Shown: one piece after another, positions 43,772 to 51,664 of the stretch | Layout: each line of letters starts with the position of its first letter | Position numbering within the stretch: position 1 is the first letter of the stretch | Origin: Spartobacteria bacterium UBA695 | GTDB taxonomy: Bacteria > Verrucomicrobiota > Verrucomicrobiia > Chthoniobacterales > Chthoniobacteraceae | NCBI GenBank assembly: GCA_002298145.1 | Contig: DBMP01000003.1 | Span: forward strand, 1-64,000 | Length of the DNA stretch: 64,000 nt | Reading direction: 5' to 3' | The notes under the pieces: model-generated | Seen by the model: the letters and a program-made list of their open reading frames with translations, nothing else | What the model was told of the DNA's origin: nothing | Databases searched by the model: none | Position numbers and translations under genes: made by a program

Positions 43772-45275
43772 GCTGATTTTTTTCGAAGAGCCACAGCTTC
43801 TATTCCGGTATAATCAAGGGATGCCGGATCCCCGAGATGGGCTTTCGTTGTTTGGTCCTTTGGATGAAGGAAAACCTCATGGAATACGGGTTGGCGTGGC
43901 AGGGACTACCGAAGGGATAAGACGAATATCTGCCTATCTTTCCAGGCTAGAGCAGCCGGTTTTTTCTACTGCGCCACATCGGAATCGTCCTGTTTTTCCA
44001 GGGTTTGAAGCGGCCTTCGGTGTTCCATGCCACCCTAAACCCTATGTTACGACCACCATTTCCGAAGCTGAAATTATCAAGAACGCAAATATCGATGATA
44101 AACATCACCGCGTTTTTAATACCGTCGGTCTGTATGCAGACGCAATTCTTGAAGCCACCAGAGAGCAGGATGTAACCGTTGATCTTTGGTTTGTCGTGGT
44201 CCCCGAGATTATCTATCAAAACTGCCGTCCTCGCTCCCTTATAGCAGCGGCGCAGAAGCAAAAAGCTGTTCATGCAATCGGCGTTAAGGAAGCTATATCT
44301 CGACAGGATGCGCCTCTCCTTTTCAGAGAATATGACGACGAAGCTGTTCCCTATTTGTACGACCCAGATTTTCACAGCCAGCTAAAAAGTCGATTGCTGG
44401 CTAGTCAGATTCCAACGCAGATTGTTCGTGAAGGGACAATAGCTTTTCGGGAATTCGTGCGAGATGATGGGAGTCCACGCCGGGATCTCTCATTACTTGA
44501 ATCTGAGATTGCGTGGAACATAAGCTCTGCTGTCTTTTATAAAGCTGGTGGACGGCCATGGAAGCTTCGTTCTATTCGTCCTGGTGTTTGCTACATCGGC
44601 ATTGTTTTCAAACAAGTATTTGGCGACAAAAAGGCAGAGAATGCCTGTTGTGCAGCTCAAATGTTTCTGGATTCTGGCGATGGGGTGGTTTTCAAAGGGG
44701 ATGTTGGACCGTGGTATAATCCCACACGAGGGGATTATCACCTCTCGAAAGTCGCCGCATCCGAGATTCTCTCCATCGCTTTGAAAGCATATAGGAGCAC
44801 TCATGGAGAACCTCCAAAGGAGATGTTCCTCCATGGTCGCACTGAGTTTAATGATACAGAGTGGGAGGGATTTAGTGGTGCCGTTGGAAGAGAAACGAAT
44901 CTCGTCGGCGTCCGTATCAAAAGCGAGCCGGACATCCGTGTTTATCATCCCAGTGACAATCCAATCCTCCGTGGATCCGCTTGGGTTCAAAGAGAAACAT
45001 CTGGGTTATTATGGACTGGGGGGTGGGTTCCTCGGCTGCAAACGTACCCGGGGCGAGAAGCTCCCCGCCCCTTGCGAATCGACGTGATAAGAGGCGTATG
45101 TGATATTGAAACGGTAATGAAAGACGTGCTGGCCTTGACCAAACTCAATTACAATTCTTGCCGGTATGCCGATGGATTACCAGTAACACTTCGGTTTGCA
45201 GATAGTGTCGGAGAGATTCTGTCGAGTGGTCCAAAGGTTGTGACCCCTCCTTTGCAGTTTAGGCATTATATCTAA
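43764..45275 (+). CDS. Short prokaryotic Argonaute (MID-PIWI) of a SPARTA system
   Basis: 503 residues, the usual size of a short pAgo lacking N and PAZ domains. The MID region includes VVVPEIIYQNCRPRSLI. The PIWI part has FHSQLKSRLLASQIPTQIVRE, AWNISSAVFYKAGG and PWKLRSIRPGVCYIGIVFK, where the first catalytic Asp of active PIWI domains is missing, as in other short pAgos. It overlaps the TIR-APAZ gene by eight bases and is A/T-rich relative to the backbone. Together they match the described SPARTA abortive defence system. Confidence 0.88.
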   Translation: MNKLIFFEEPQLLFRYNQGMPDPRDGLSLFGPLDEGKPHGIRVGVAGTTEGIRRISAYLSRLEQPVFSTAPHRNRPVFPGFEAAFGVPCHPKPYVTTTISEAEIIKNANIDDKHHRVFNTVGLYADAILEATREQDVTVDLWFVVVPEIIYQNCRPRSLIAAAQKQKAVHAIGVKEAISRQDAPLLFREYDDEAVPYLYDPDFHSQLKSRLLASQIPTQIVREGTIAFREFVRDDGSPRRDLSLLESEIAWNISSAVFYKAGGRPWKLRSIRPGVCYIGIVFKQVFGDKKAENACCAAQMFLDSGDGVVFKGDVGPWYNPTRGDYHLSKVAASEILSIALKAYRSTHGEPPKEMFLHGRTEFNDTEWEGFSGAVGRETNLVGVRIKSEPDIRVYHPSDNPILRGSAWVQRETSGLLWTGGWVPRLQTYPGREAPRPLRIDVIRGVCDIETVMKDVLALTKLNYNSCRYADGLPVTLRFADSVGEILSSGPKVVTPPLQFRHYI

Positions 45276-45435
45276 GCAACTTAGATGTGGGTTTTCCGAA
45301 GAAGAAAGAAAGTTCTGCTCTCGCTCCACATTCCGCATAAATCTGGCTCGTATTAGCAGCCGTTTTGTTTATGGATTTTCATTCCTCTGCTGATAGCGTA
45401 TTCCTCACAAATACGGCAAACCCGGACACCCCCTC

Positions 45436-48400
45436 ATGAGACTCATCAAAAACGTTGGTGGCGACAGAGTAATCGACGAACTCAGAAGAAGTCTAGGCCC
45501 GGGAGGGTCAGTAGATTTTGCATCACCAGCCTTCTCTCTCTTCGCCTTTGCCGAGCTACAAAAGGTCCTTGGTTCAGTGGAACATTGCCGGATGGTGCTC
45601 CCCACAACCGAATCCTATACCGTTGGCCTCTTGGGAAACGACGCCGACCGCCCCTTCCGCAATCGCCTCAATACCCAATGGTTAGCTCGTCAATGCGCGG
45701 AATGGATTCAGCGAAAGGTCGAGGTGCGCGGAGCGGGAGCGCTGATTCCCCAAGCGGCTATCATTTCCCGGCATCCCATTGCGACGCAAAACCGGATCAT
45801 TACCGGAAGTTGCTCGCTTACCAGTGACGGATTGGGCATCACCCCAGGAAGTCAGTTTGGCATTATTCAGTGTTCCGAGAATAGCGAAGAGGGCGCCTCG
45901 TTGGGAACTTGGTTTTCATCTCTCTGGGACGCACTGCCCGCGTCCGCGGAGGCAAAGAACGCGCTTCTGGCCGAACTGGCAAGGCTGACGGCACATAAGG
46001 AGCCGTCCCTCATCTATTATTTGGTTCTCTTTCATCTCTTTAAGGACCAAGGCGAACTGGACGAGGAGAGAATCGTCAAATCCGCGACCGGCATCCGCAA
46101 TGCGGTGGTTTGGAAAAAGCTCTTCAAGTTCCAACGCGACGGCGTCGTGGGAGCGATTGAGAAACTAGATCGTCTAGGAGGCTGCATTATTGCCGATAGC
46201 GTTGGGCTGGGAAAGACGTTCGAAGCGTTAGCCGTGATCAAGTATTACGAGCTTAGAAATGACCGAGTTCTCGTGCTCTGCCCTAAACGCCTCCGGGATA
46301 ACTGGACGCTCTACAAATCCAACGACCGACGCAACATCCTCGCTGCCGACCGGTTGCATTATGATGTCCTGAACCACACAGATCTCTCGCGGGATAGGGG
46401 CATGTCGGGTGACATCGACTTGAACCATGTCAACTGGGGCAATTACGACCTCGTGGTCATCGACGAGTCGCACAATTTCCGCAACAAATCCTCTCACAAC
46501 GACCGCGAAACCCGCTACGACCGCCTCATGCGGCAGATCATCAAGGAAGGGGTCAAAACCCGGGTACTCATGCTTTCGGCCACTCCGGTGAACAACCGCT
46601 TGGCGGACTTGAAGAATCAAATCGCCTTCGTGACAGAGGGCGAGGATACCGCTCTCGAATCCCACGGAATTCCCAGCATCGAGTCCACCATCCGCCTGGC
46701 GCAAATCCAGTTCAACCGTTGGCTGGGCCTGCAAGAAACCGACCGTAAACCCGACCGGCTCATCGACATGCTGGGGTTTGACTACTTCAAGTTGCTCGAC
46801 CTTCTCACCATTGCCCGGTCCCGCAAGCACGTTGAAAAGTATTACGGCACACAGGAAACCGGACGATTCCCGGAGCGGCTAAAACCGGTCAACATCAAAC
46901 CGGATGTGGATCGTGCAGGCGAGTTCCCCTCGGTGCGGCAAATCAATAACGAAATCCGGCGGCTCAACCTCAGTTCGTATGCGCCACTGCGCTACGTGCT
47001 TCCGCACAAGCAGGCCGCCTACGATGCCAAATACAGCACGAGAATCCGTGGTGGAGAGAGCTTTTTCCATCAGGTGGACCGTGAAGAAAGCTTGGTTCAG
47101 TTGTTGCGGGTGAACGTCCTTAAACGCATGGAAAGTTCCGTGAACTCCTTTGCGCTCACCTTGAAGCGTCAGCTTGCCGATGTGGAGGCCATGCTCGCCA
47201 AAATCGAGGCGCTCGAAGAGGACATCTCCGAAATTGACATCAACGACATTGATATCGATGACCCCATCTTCGAAAGCCTGCTCGTGGGGCGCAAAGTCCG
47301 GGTGCTCCTGGGCGACGTTGACTTGATTCGATGGAAACAGGAGCTGCTGGAAGACCGCAACCGTCTTGCCACGCTCCATTCGGCGGCCTGCCAGATTATT
47401 CCCGACCGCGATGCCAAGCTCGAAGCTCTGCGCCAGGTCATCGAACAGAAGAACCGGGATCCCATCAATCCGGGCAACCGCAAAATCATCGTTTTCACGG
47501 CCTTCGCCGACACGGCGGAATACCTCTACCGGCAACTGGCCCCGTGGGCGCACCAAACGCTTGGCATCCATAGCGCCATCGTGACGGGAACGGGGCGCAA
47601 TCAGAGCACGCTTCCCAATTTGGCAAAAGACCTGGGGAGCATCCTTTCCGCGTTTTCACCCCGTTCCAAAGAACGCCCCGCGGAGCTTGCAGAGGAAGGT
47701 GAAATCGACCTCTTGATCGCCACGGACTGCATTTCCGAGGGGCAAAACCTCCAAGACTGCGATTACCTGGTCAATTACGACATCCACTGGAACCCGGTGC
47801 GGATCATCCAGCGTTTTGGCCGCATCGACCGCATTGGCTCGGCCAACACCTGCATTCAGTTGGTCAACTTCTGGCCCAACATTGAGTTGGAGGAATACAT
47901 CAACCTGGAACAACGGGTAAGCGGCCGCATGGTGCTTTTGGACATCTCCGCCACGGGCGAGGAAAACCTCATTGAGCAGCAGTCCGGTGATCCGATGAAT
48001 GATCTGGAATACCGGCGTAAGCAGCTCCTAAAACTCCAAGAAACCGTCATTGATTTGGAGGACCTCTCCAACGGGGTTTCTATCGCCGACATGACCCTGG
48101 CGGACTTCCGTATTGACCTCGCGGGATATCTCCGCGAGCACCAAGCTGATTTGGAAAACCTGCCGCTGGGCACGTTCGCTGTCACGACAGCCATGGATGG
48201 CGACACAAGCCTCCCGCCTGGTGTCATTTTTTGCCTGCGGGCTATTGGCGATTCGGTGCCATCGGCCATGGGATCCGGGTATCCCCTGGCTCCACATTAC
48301 CTGGTGCATGTGGGGGAGAAAGGTTCTGTGCTCCTCCCTTATCCCCATGCCAAACAGATCCTCGACCGCCTTAAAAAACAGTGTATTGGCCGTGACCTAC

Positions 48401-49176
48401 CGGATGCCGCGGCTTGCGCCCGTTTCGACAAAGCTACCCGCTTCGGCGAAAACATGGCTCCTTACGTTAAATCGCTGGCCATAGCTGTTGGTTCCATTGT
48501 TGGAAAACGCGAAGAGCGTGCCGTGGCCAGTCTGTTCACCCCCGGCGGAACCCATGCCGCGGCTGGCGAATTTGCGGGCATCAATGACTTTGAGGTGGTT
48601 GCGTTCATTGTAATCATGCCGTCTGCATCTGAACGGGTCGAACATGCCACAAAATACGAATTGGCGAATTTTACCCTCAAATTCGAAAAAGATGCAGGCG
48701 TCGCTTTCACCGATGCAGATAAAGAGGCATGCATTCGCGAATCGTGCGGGGCTCTTCGGGAATTACTGTCAGTCGAAGTTCAAGATGATTACCAAATTGA
48801 GGTCACTCACACAGGCGACGGTGAAGGCTCTTTTTGGGTCGATTGCTGTATATTTGTCACCGCCGTCGGGGGCATTGTAAGCTTTATGGGCGGCTTTGCC
48901 CAAACGCTTCAGGCTTTGGGGATAGCGGCGGAGCATTTGGCATTTAGTATTGCCGACGCAAACAATGCTGCCCATTCAACTTTCCAGAAGTTCGCCTCCA
49001 AGATGTGGCTCACCAGCCAATGGTTGAGGTGGGCGGCATGTCGCTTGACTCCTCAACCGGCCCAGGAAGTTCGACACCCTGGATGTTTTGGCATACACAC
49101 TTATTTGGACCGACGTACAAAGCGTTGCCGCGATTGTGATTTCAGAAAAGAGTGCGTGGAGGAAGCTAACGTATGA
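45436..49176 (+). CDS. PLD-like / SNF2-type helicase with C-terminal Cys-cluster extension
   Basis: 1246 residues. An N-terminal PLD-like domain (about 1-170) precedes a superfamily 2 helicase: Walker A DSVGLGKT (about 254-261), VVIDESHNFRN (about 340), LMLSATPVNN and motif VI RFGRIDRIGS. A helical middle follows. The C-terminal part from about residue 1000 is extra length compared with the roughly 1000-1080 residues I remember for relatives and ends with Cys1217, 1231, 1234 and 1240 (C-x13-C-x2-C-x5-C), likely a metal or Fe-S site. It overlaps the DUF4391 gene by four bases. These neighbours recur with type III restriction genes (from memory). Role: probably DNA translocation in defence (inference). 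Confidence 0.85.
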   Translation: MRLIKNVGGDRVIDELRRSLGPGGSVDFASPAFSLFAFAELQKVLGSVEHCRMVLPTTESYTVGLLGNDADRPFRNRLNTQWLARQCAEWIQRKVEVRGAGALIPQAAIISRHPIATQNRIITGSCSLTSDGLGITPGSQFGIIQCSENSEEGASLGTWFSSLWDALPASAEAKNALLAELARLTAHKEPSLIYYLVLFHLFKDQGELDEERIVKSATGIRNAVVWKKLFKFQRDGVVGAIEKLDRLGGCIIADSVGLGKTFEALAVIKYYELRNDRVLVLCPKRLRDNWTLYKSNDRRNILAADRLHYDVLNHTDLSRDRGMSGDIDLNHVNWGNYDLVVIDESHNFRNKSSHNDRETRYDRLMRQIIKEGVKTRVLMLSATPVNNRLADLKNQIAFVTEGEDTALESHGIPSIESTIRLAQIQFNRWLGLQETDRKPDRLIDMLGFDYFKLLDLLTIARSRKHVEKYYGTQETGRFPERLKPVNIKPDVDRAGEFPSVRQINNEIRRLNLSSYAPLRYVLPHKQAAYDAKYSTRIRGGESFFHQVDREESLVQLLRVNVLKRMESSVNSFALTLKRQLADVEAMLAKIEALEEDISEIDINDIDIDDPIFESLLVGRKVRVLLGDVDLIRWKQELLEDRNRLATLHSAACQIIPDRDAKLEALRQVIEQKNRDPINPGNRKIIVFTAFADTAEYLYRQLAPWAHQTLGIHSAIVTGTGRNQSTLPNLAKDLGSILSAFSPRSKERPAELAEEGEIDLLIATDCISEGQNLQDCDYLVNYDIHWNPVRIIQRFGRIDRIGSANTCIQLVNFWPNIELEEYINLEQRVSGRMVLLDISATGEENLIEQQSGDPMNDLEYRRKQLLKLQETVIDLEDLSNGVSIADMTLADFRIDLAGYLREHQADLENLPLGTFAVTTAMDGDTSLPPGVIFCLRAIGDSVPSAMGSGYPLAPHYLVHVGEKGSVLLPYPHAKQILDRLKKQCIGRDLPDAAACARFDKATRFGENMAPYVKSLAIAVGSIVGKREERAVASLFTPGGTHAAAGEFAGINDFEVVAFIVIMPSASERVEHATKYELANFTLKFEKDAGVAFTDADKEACIRESCGALRELLSVEVQDDYQIEVTHTGDGEGSFWVDCCIFVTAVGGIVSFMGGFAQTLQALGIAAEHLAFSIADANNAAHSTFQKFASKMWLTSQWLRWAACRLTPQPAQEVRHPGCFGIHTYLDRRTKRCRDCDFRKECVEEANV

Positions 49177-49931
49177 GTTCGGGTTTCAAATCTTCGTCAA
49201 TTATTGACTCTCTTGGACTCCCCGCCGGATCTCGGGTCAACCAGCGGGTTCCCAAAAAGCAGTTTCTTGAAAACGGCGTCCCCACGGCGACGGACCGGCG
49301 GGCCATTCAAGACGGAATCGAAGAAGTCCTCTGGATAGCCGCGCTCAAACCCAACGCCATCGGCATCCCCGCCTTCCGAGATTTGACGCGCGAGTATCTG
49401 GAAATCGCTGTCCTGACCGCAAGGTTTCGGGAAGGAGCTAAGGCCACTCGTCTTGTGGAACTCATTCATCGCGCCATTCCTTACCCGGTTGTTCTGATCG
49501 CGGAAGCTGGGGAAATGCTGACCTTCTCAGTGGCTCACAAACGTTTTTCCCTGGGAGAAGAGGGACGCGTGGTGCTCGACGACGCCGGGGTGTCTTTCGC
49601 CTTGCTGGAAGGCAGCCCCGTGGATGAACCGTTTTTGGCAAGCTTGACCGTTGCGTCGATTCCCTCGACCAACCTATTCGCCTGCTATCAAGGCTGGCTG
49701 GACCGGATCATCGCTTTTGATGCAGCACGCATCACCGGCTGTTTCCGCTTGGGCGAAACGGCCAATGACCAGCGCTGGGCAGCTCTGGACGAATACGCCC
49801 GGCTGGAAAAGGAAATCGCTCAGCTTCGAGCGCAAGCCACGAAGGAGAAACAAATCAACCACCGAGTGGAACTTAATCTAAATATCAAACGCCTTGAAGA
49901 GCAGCTAAGAGCAACTGCTGCCCTACTTTAA
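49173..49931 (+). CDS. DUF4391 protein
   Basis: 252 residues. The N-terminal segment INSLGLP-like IIDSLGLPAGSRVNQRVPKK, the middle LTREYLEIAVLTARFR and IPYPVVLIAEAG, and a C-terminal helical end (about 208-250, EKEIAQLRAQATKEKQ) match the DUF4391 family, which is commonly encoded beside helicases of type III restriction-like loci. It starts at the last codons of the helicase gene, overlapping by four bases, so both are translated together. Function unknown; probably a helicase partner (inference). Confidence 0.82.
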   Translation: MSSGFKSSSIIDSLGLPAGSRVNQRVPKKQFLENGVPTATDRRAIQDGIEEVLWIAALKPNAIGIPAFRDLTREYLEIAVLTARFREGAKATRLVELIHRAIPYPVVLIAEAGEMLTFSVAHKRFSLGEEGRVVLDDAGVSFALLEGSPVDEPFLASLTVASIPSTNLFACYQGWLDRIIAFDAARITGCFRLGETANDQRWAALDEYARLEKEIAQLRAQATKEKQINHRVELNLNIKRLEEQLRATAALL

Positions 49932-49953
49932 GAGAATTCCATTCACGGAATCA

Positions 49954-50445
49954 TCACTTCCATATAACCCGTGTAAAGGTGGTATTCCCTGTTGACTCAT
50001 CGCGAATACCGCAAAAGAGATAGCCTTCGGAAAGCATCTTTTCGAGTTCAGAGGTTTGCTCAATAGGACCAGACCAGGTGTCGCCAACAGCAAGGAGTTT
50101 GGGTAAAGCTCCCAATTTTGTTTCCAGTACCACCATACGTTCCGATGGTTTATGAAATATTCGCCGGACCCAAGAGGCATAATACGTAAGATAGAGGTGT
50201 GTGATGGTTGTTGGCACACTTCCAATGTTCACAGCAGAAACGAAGAGATATCGTTGTGGTTCAACTCCTCCCAATCTGCTTGCCATCTGCATGTTGGGAC
50301 ATGCTGTTACTTTAAGCCGGGGTCCAGTATGAAACCACTTAAAGACATCCCACAAAAAAACAACAGTGGCTAGAATCGCCCCCCACCAAGCCGCCCAATC
50401 TGAGGCTGTAAAAGACGAGAACTTATGTAATATCCAATCCATCAA
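49954..50445 (-). CDS. Membrane-anchored hypothetical protein, 163 residues
   Basis: 163 residues. The N-terminal segment DWAAWWGAILATVVFLWDVF (about 17-36) is a membrane anchor; the rest is a soluble beta-rich domain with VSAVNIGSVPTTITHLYLTYY. It is opposite in direction to its neighbours and lies between the helicase-DUF4391 pair and vapBC. Anchored small proteins of this layout recur in defence loci but I do not recognise the family. The start may be M1 or M2. Confidence 0.6.
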   Translation of the reverse strand: MMDWILHKFSSFTASDWAAWWGAILATVVFLWDVFKWFHTGPRLKVTACPNMQMASRLGGVEPQRYLFVSAVNIGSVPTTITHLYLTYYASWVRRIFHKPSERMVVLETKLGALPKLLAVGDTWSGPIEQTSELEKMLSEGYLFCGIRDESTGNTTFTRVIWK

Positions 50446-50480
50446 TTATGCATATTTGGCCTGTGGCCAAGGCTGGAAAA

Positions 50481-50777
50481 TTACTCGCGAGTAGAATCTG
50501 TAATCAGATAGACATAACAACTTGTGGTCGTACCGTCCCCGCCCCCGGGCCCACCCTTGCAACCACAGTTCAGCAACGCCTCTTCAACTGCACGTGCATC
50601 GTCCGATGAAGATGCCCACTCATAGGCCCAAGCGCCTTTGTCCTTATCTACCCCATGTTCATCAAATAGTCTCGTCACGGGGTTCGCTGCAATCCCCGCA
50701 TACCAAGAGGATGTTGGAAACCCAACCCCGTTTATGTAGCCAAGCAGAAAATCATAAACTTCCTGTGCCGTTTTCAT
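50481..50777 (-). CDS. Small hypothetical protein, possible degenerate GIY-YIG-like fold
   Basis: 98 residues from ATG 50777. WYAGIAANPVTRLFDEHGV followed by AWAYEWASSSDDARAVEEALL and a Gly-rich end recalls the layout of small GIY-YIG-like domains (short Tyr/Gly strand, helix, acidic residue), but the diagnostic catalytic residues are not evident. An upstream start at 50819 adds a basic leader. It is minus strand, next to the membrane-anchored gene and upstream of vapBC. The family assignment is weak. Confidence 0.5.
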   Translation of the reverse strand: MKTAQEVYDFLLGYINGVGFPTSSWYAGIAANPVTRLFDEHGVDKDKGAWAYEWASSSDDARAVEEALLNCGCKGGPGGGDGTTTSCYVYLITDSTRE

Positions 50778-50975
50778 AATGCGGATCAAGTATGACTTTT
50801 TATGCTGCCTCACAAGCAAATTGTTCCTGACCTCTTAAAAAGACTCTACCGTTTCTGTTCAAGGTGTGTTGCCAACTCGGAATAACTGCCTCATAAAAAT
50901 CTTTTCGTCCTTTTTCCTGTAAAACATACGGTTGCTGTACTTGACAGAAACACATTTTGATGTGAATATGCTTTT

Positions 50976-51242
50976 ATGAGAACCACGCTTGATTTGCCGG
51001 ACCCGCTTTTCCGGGAACTGAAAGCTCGTGCAGCTACCCAGGGGAAGAAACTTAAAGAGCTTGTTACCCTTTATGTCGAGGTCGGGCTTTACGGACCCGA
51101 GGCCCCGGAACAAACGCCTCAGCGCCCTCGCCGCAGCCCTCTCCCCGTGGCGCGCCGCGCCACCGGCCGCACCATTCCAGCGATGACCAACGCCGAACAG
51201 CAAGCCCTCCTTGACGATGAAGAAGCCCAACGCGGTCATTGA
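50976..51242 (+). CDS. VapB-like antitoxin (ribbon-helix-helix)
   Basis: 88 residues. MRTTLDLPDPLFRELKARAATQGKKLKELVTLYVEVGL is a ribbon-helix-helix DNA-binding domain typical of VapB antitoxins, followed by a Pro/Arg-rich linker and an acidic tail (QQALLDDEEAQRGH) that would bind the toxin. It overlaps the PIN-domain toxin gene by 26 bases. It begins the + strand run that continues through mod and res. Confidence 0.82.
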   Translation: MRTTLDLPDPLFRELKARAATQGKKLKELVTLYVEVGLYGPEAPEQTPQRPRRSPLPVARRATGRTIPAMTNAEQQALLDDEEAQRGH

Positions 51243-51660
51243 TCTTCTGGATGTCAACGTTTGGCTGGCCCTGGCCAACGAAGACCATCAGCACCACCAT
51301 CGGGCAAAGCTCTACTGGGAACAGGAAAGCGCGGCGAAGCTCGCCTTCTGCCGCGTCACCATGTTGAGCTTCCTGCGCCTCTCCACCAACCCAAACGTCA
51401 TGGCGGGGCAGCCCTTTTCCGCCGCCGAAGCCTGGGCCGCCTACCGCGCCTTCCGTTCCTTACCGGAGGTCGAATTGGTGGACGAGAGCCCCAAGTTGGA
51501 ATCCGTCATGGCCAAACTGACGGACTACCCCGACTTTCCCCAATCCCGCTGGACCGACAGCTACCTGGCGTCTTTCGCCCTTTCATCGAACTCCCGTCTT
51601 GTTTCCTTCGATTCTGACTTCCATCATTTCAAGTCCCTCCAATTTCTCCACCTCCACTAG
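51217..51660 (+). CDS. VapC-like PIN-domain toxin
   Basis: 147 residues. DLLDVNVWLALANEDHQHH gives the first PIN acidic residue, and the C-terminal WTDSYLASFALSSNSRLVSFDSDF gives the other acidic positions of the nuclease site. VapC toxins cleave tRNA or rRNA when freed from VapB. ATG 51217 is chosen over TTG 51211. It overlaps vapB and ends four bases before the start of the methyltransferase gene, so the toxin-antitoxin pair looks transcriptionally joined to the restriction genes. Confidence 0.85.
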   Translation: MKKPNAVIDLLDVNVWLALANEDHQHHHRAKLYWEQESAAKLAFCRVTMLSFLRLSTNPNVMAGQPFSAAEAWAAYRAFRSLPEVELVDESPKLESVMAKLTDYPDFPQSRWTDSYLASFALSSNSRLVSFDSDFHHFKSLQFLHLH

Positions 51661-51664
51661 CTCC

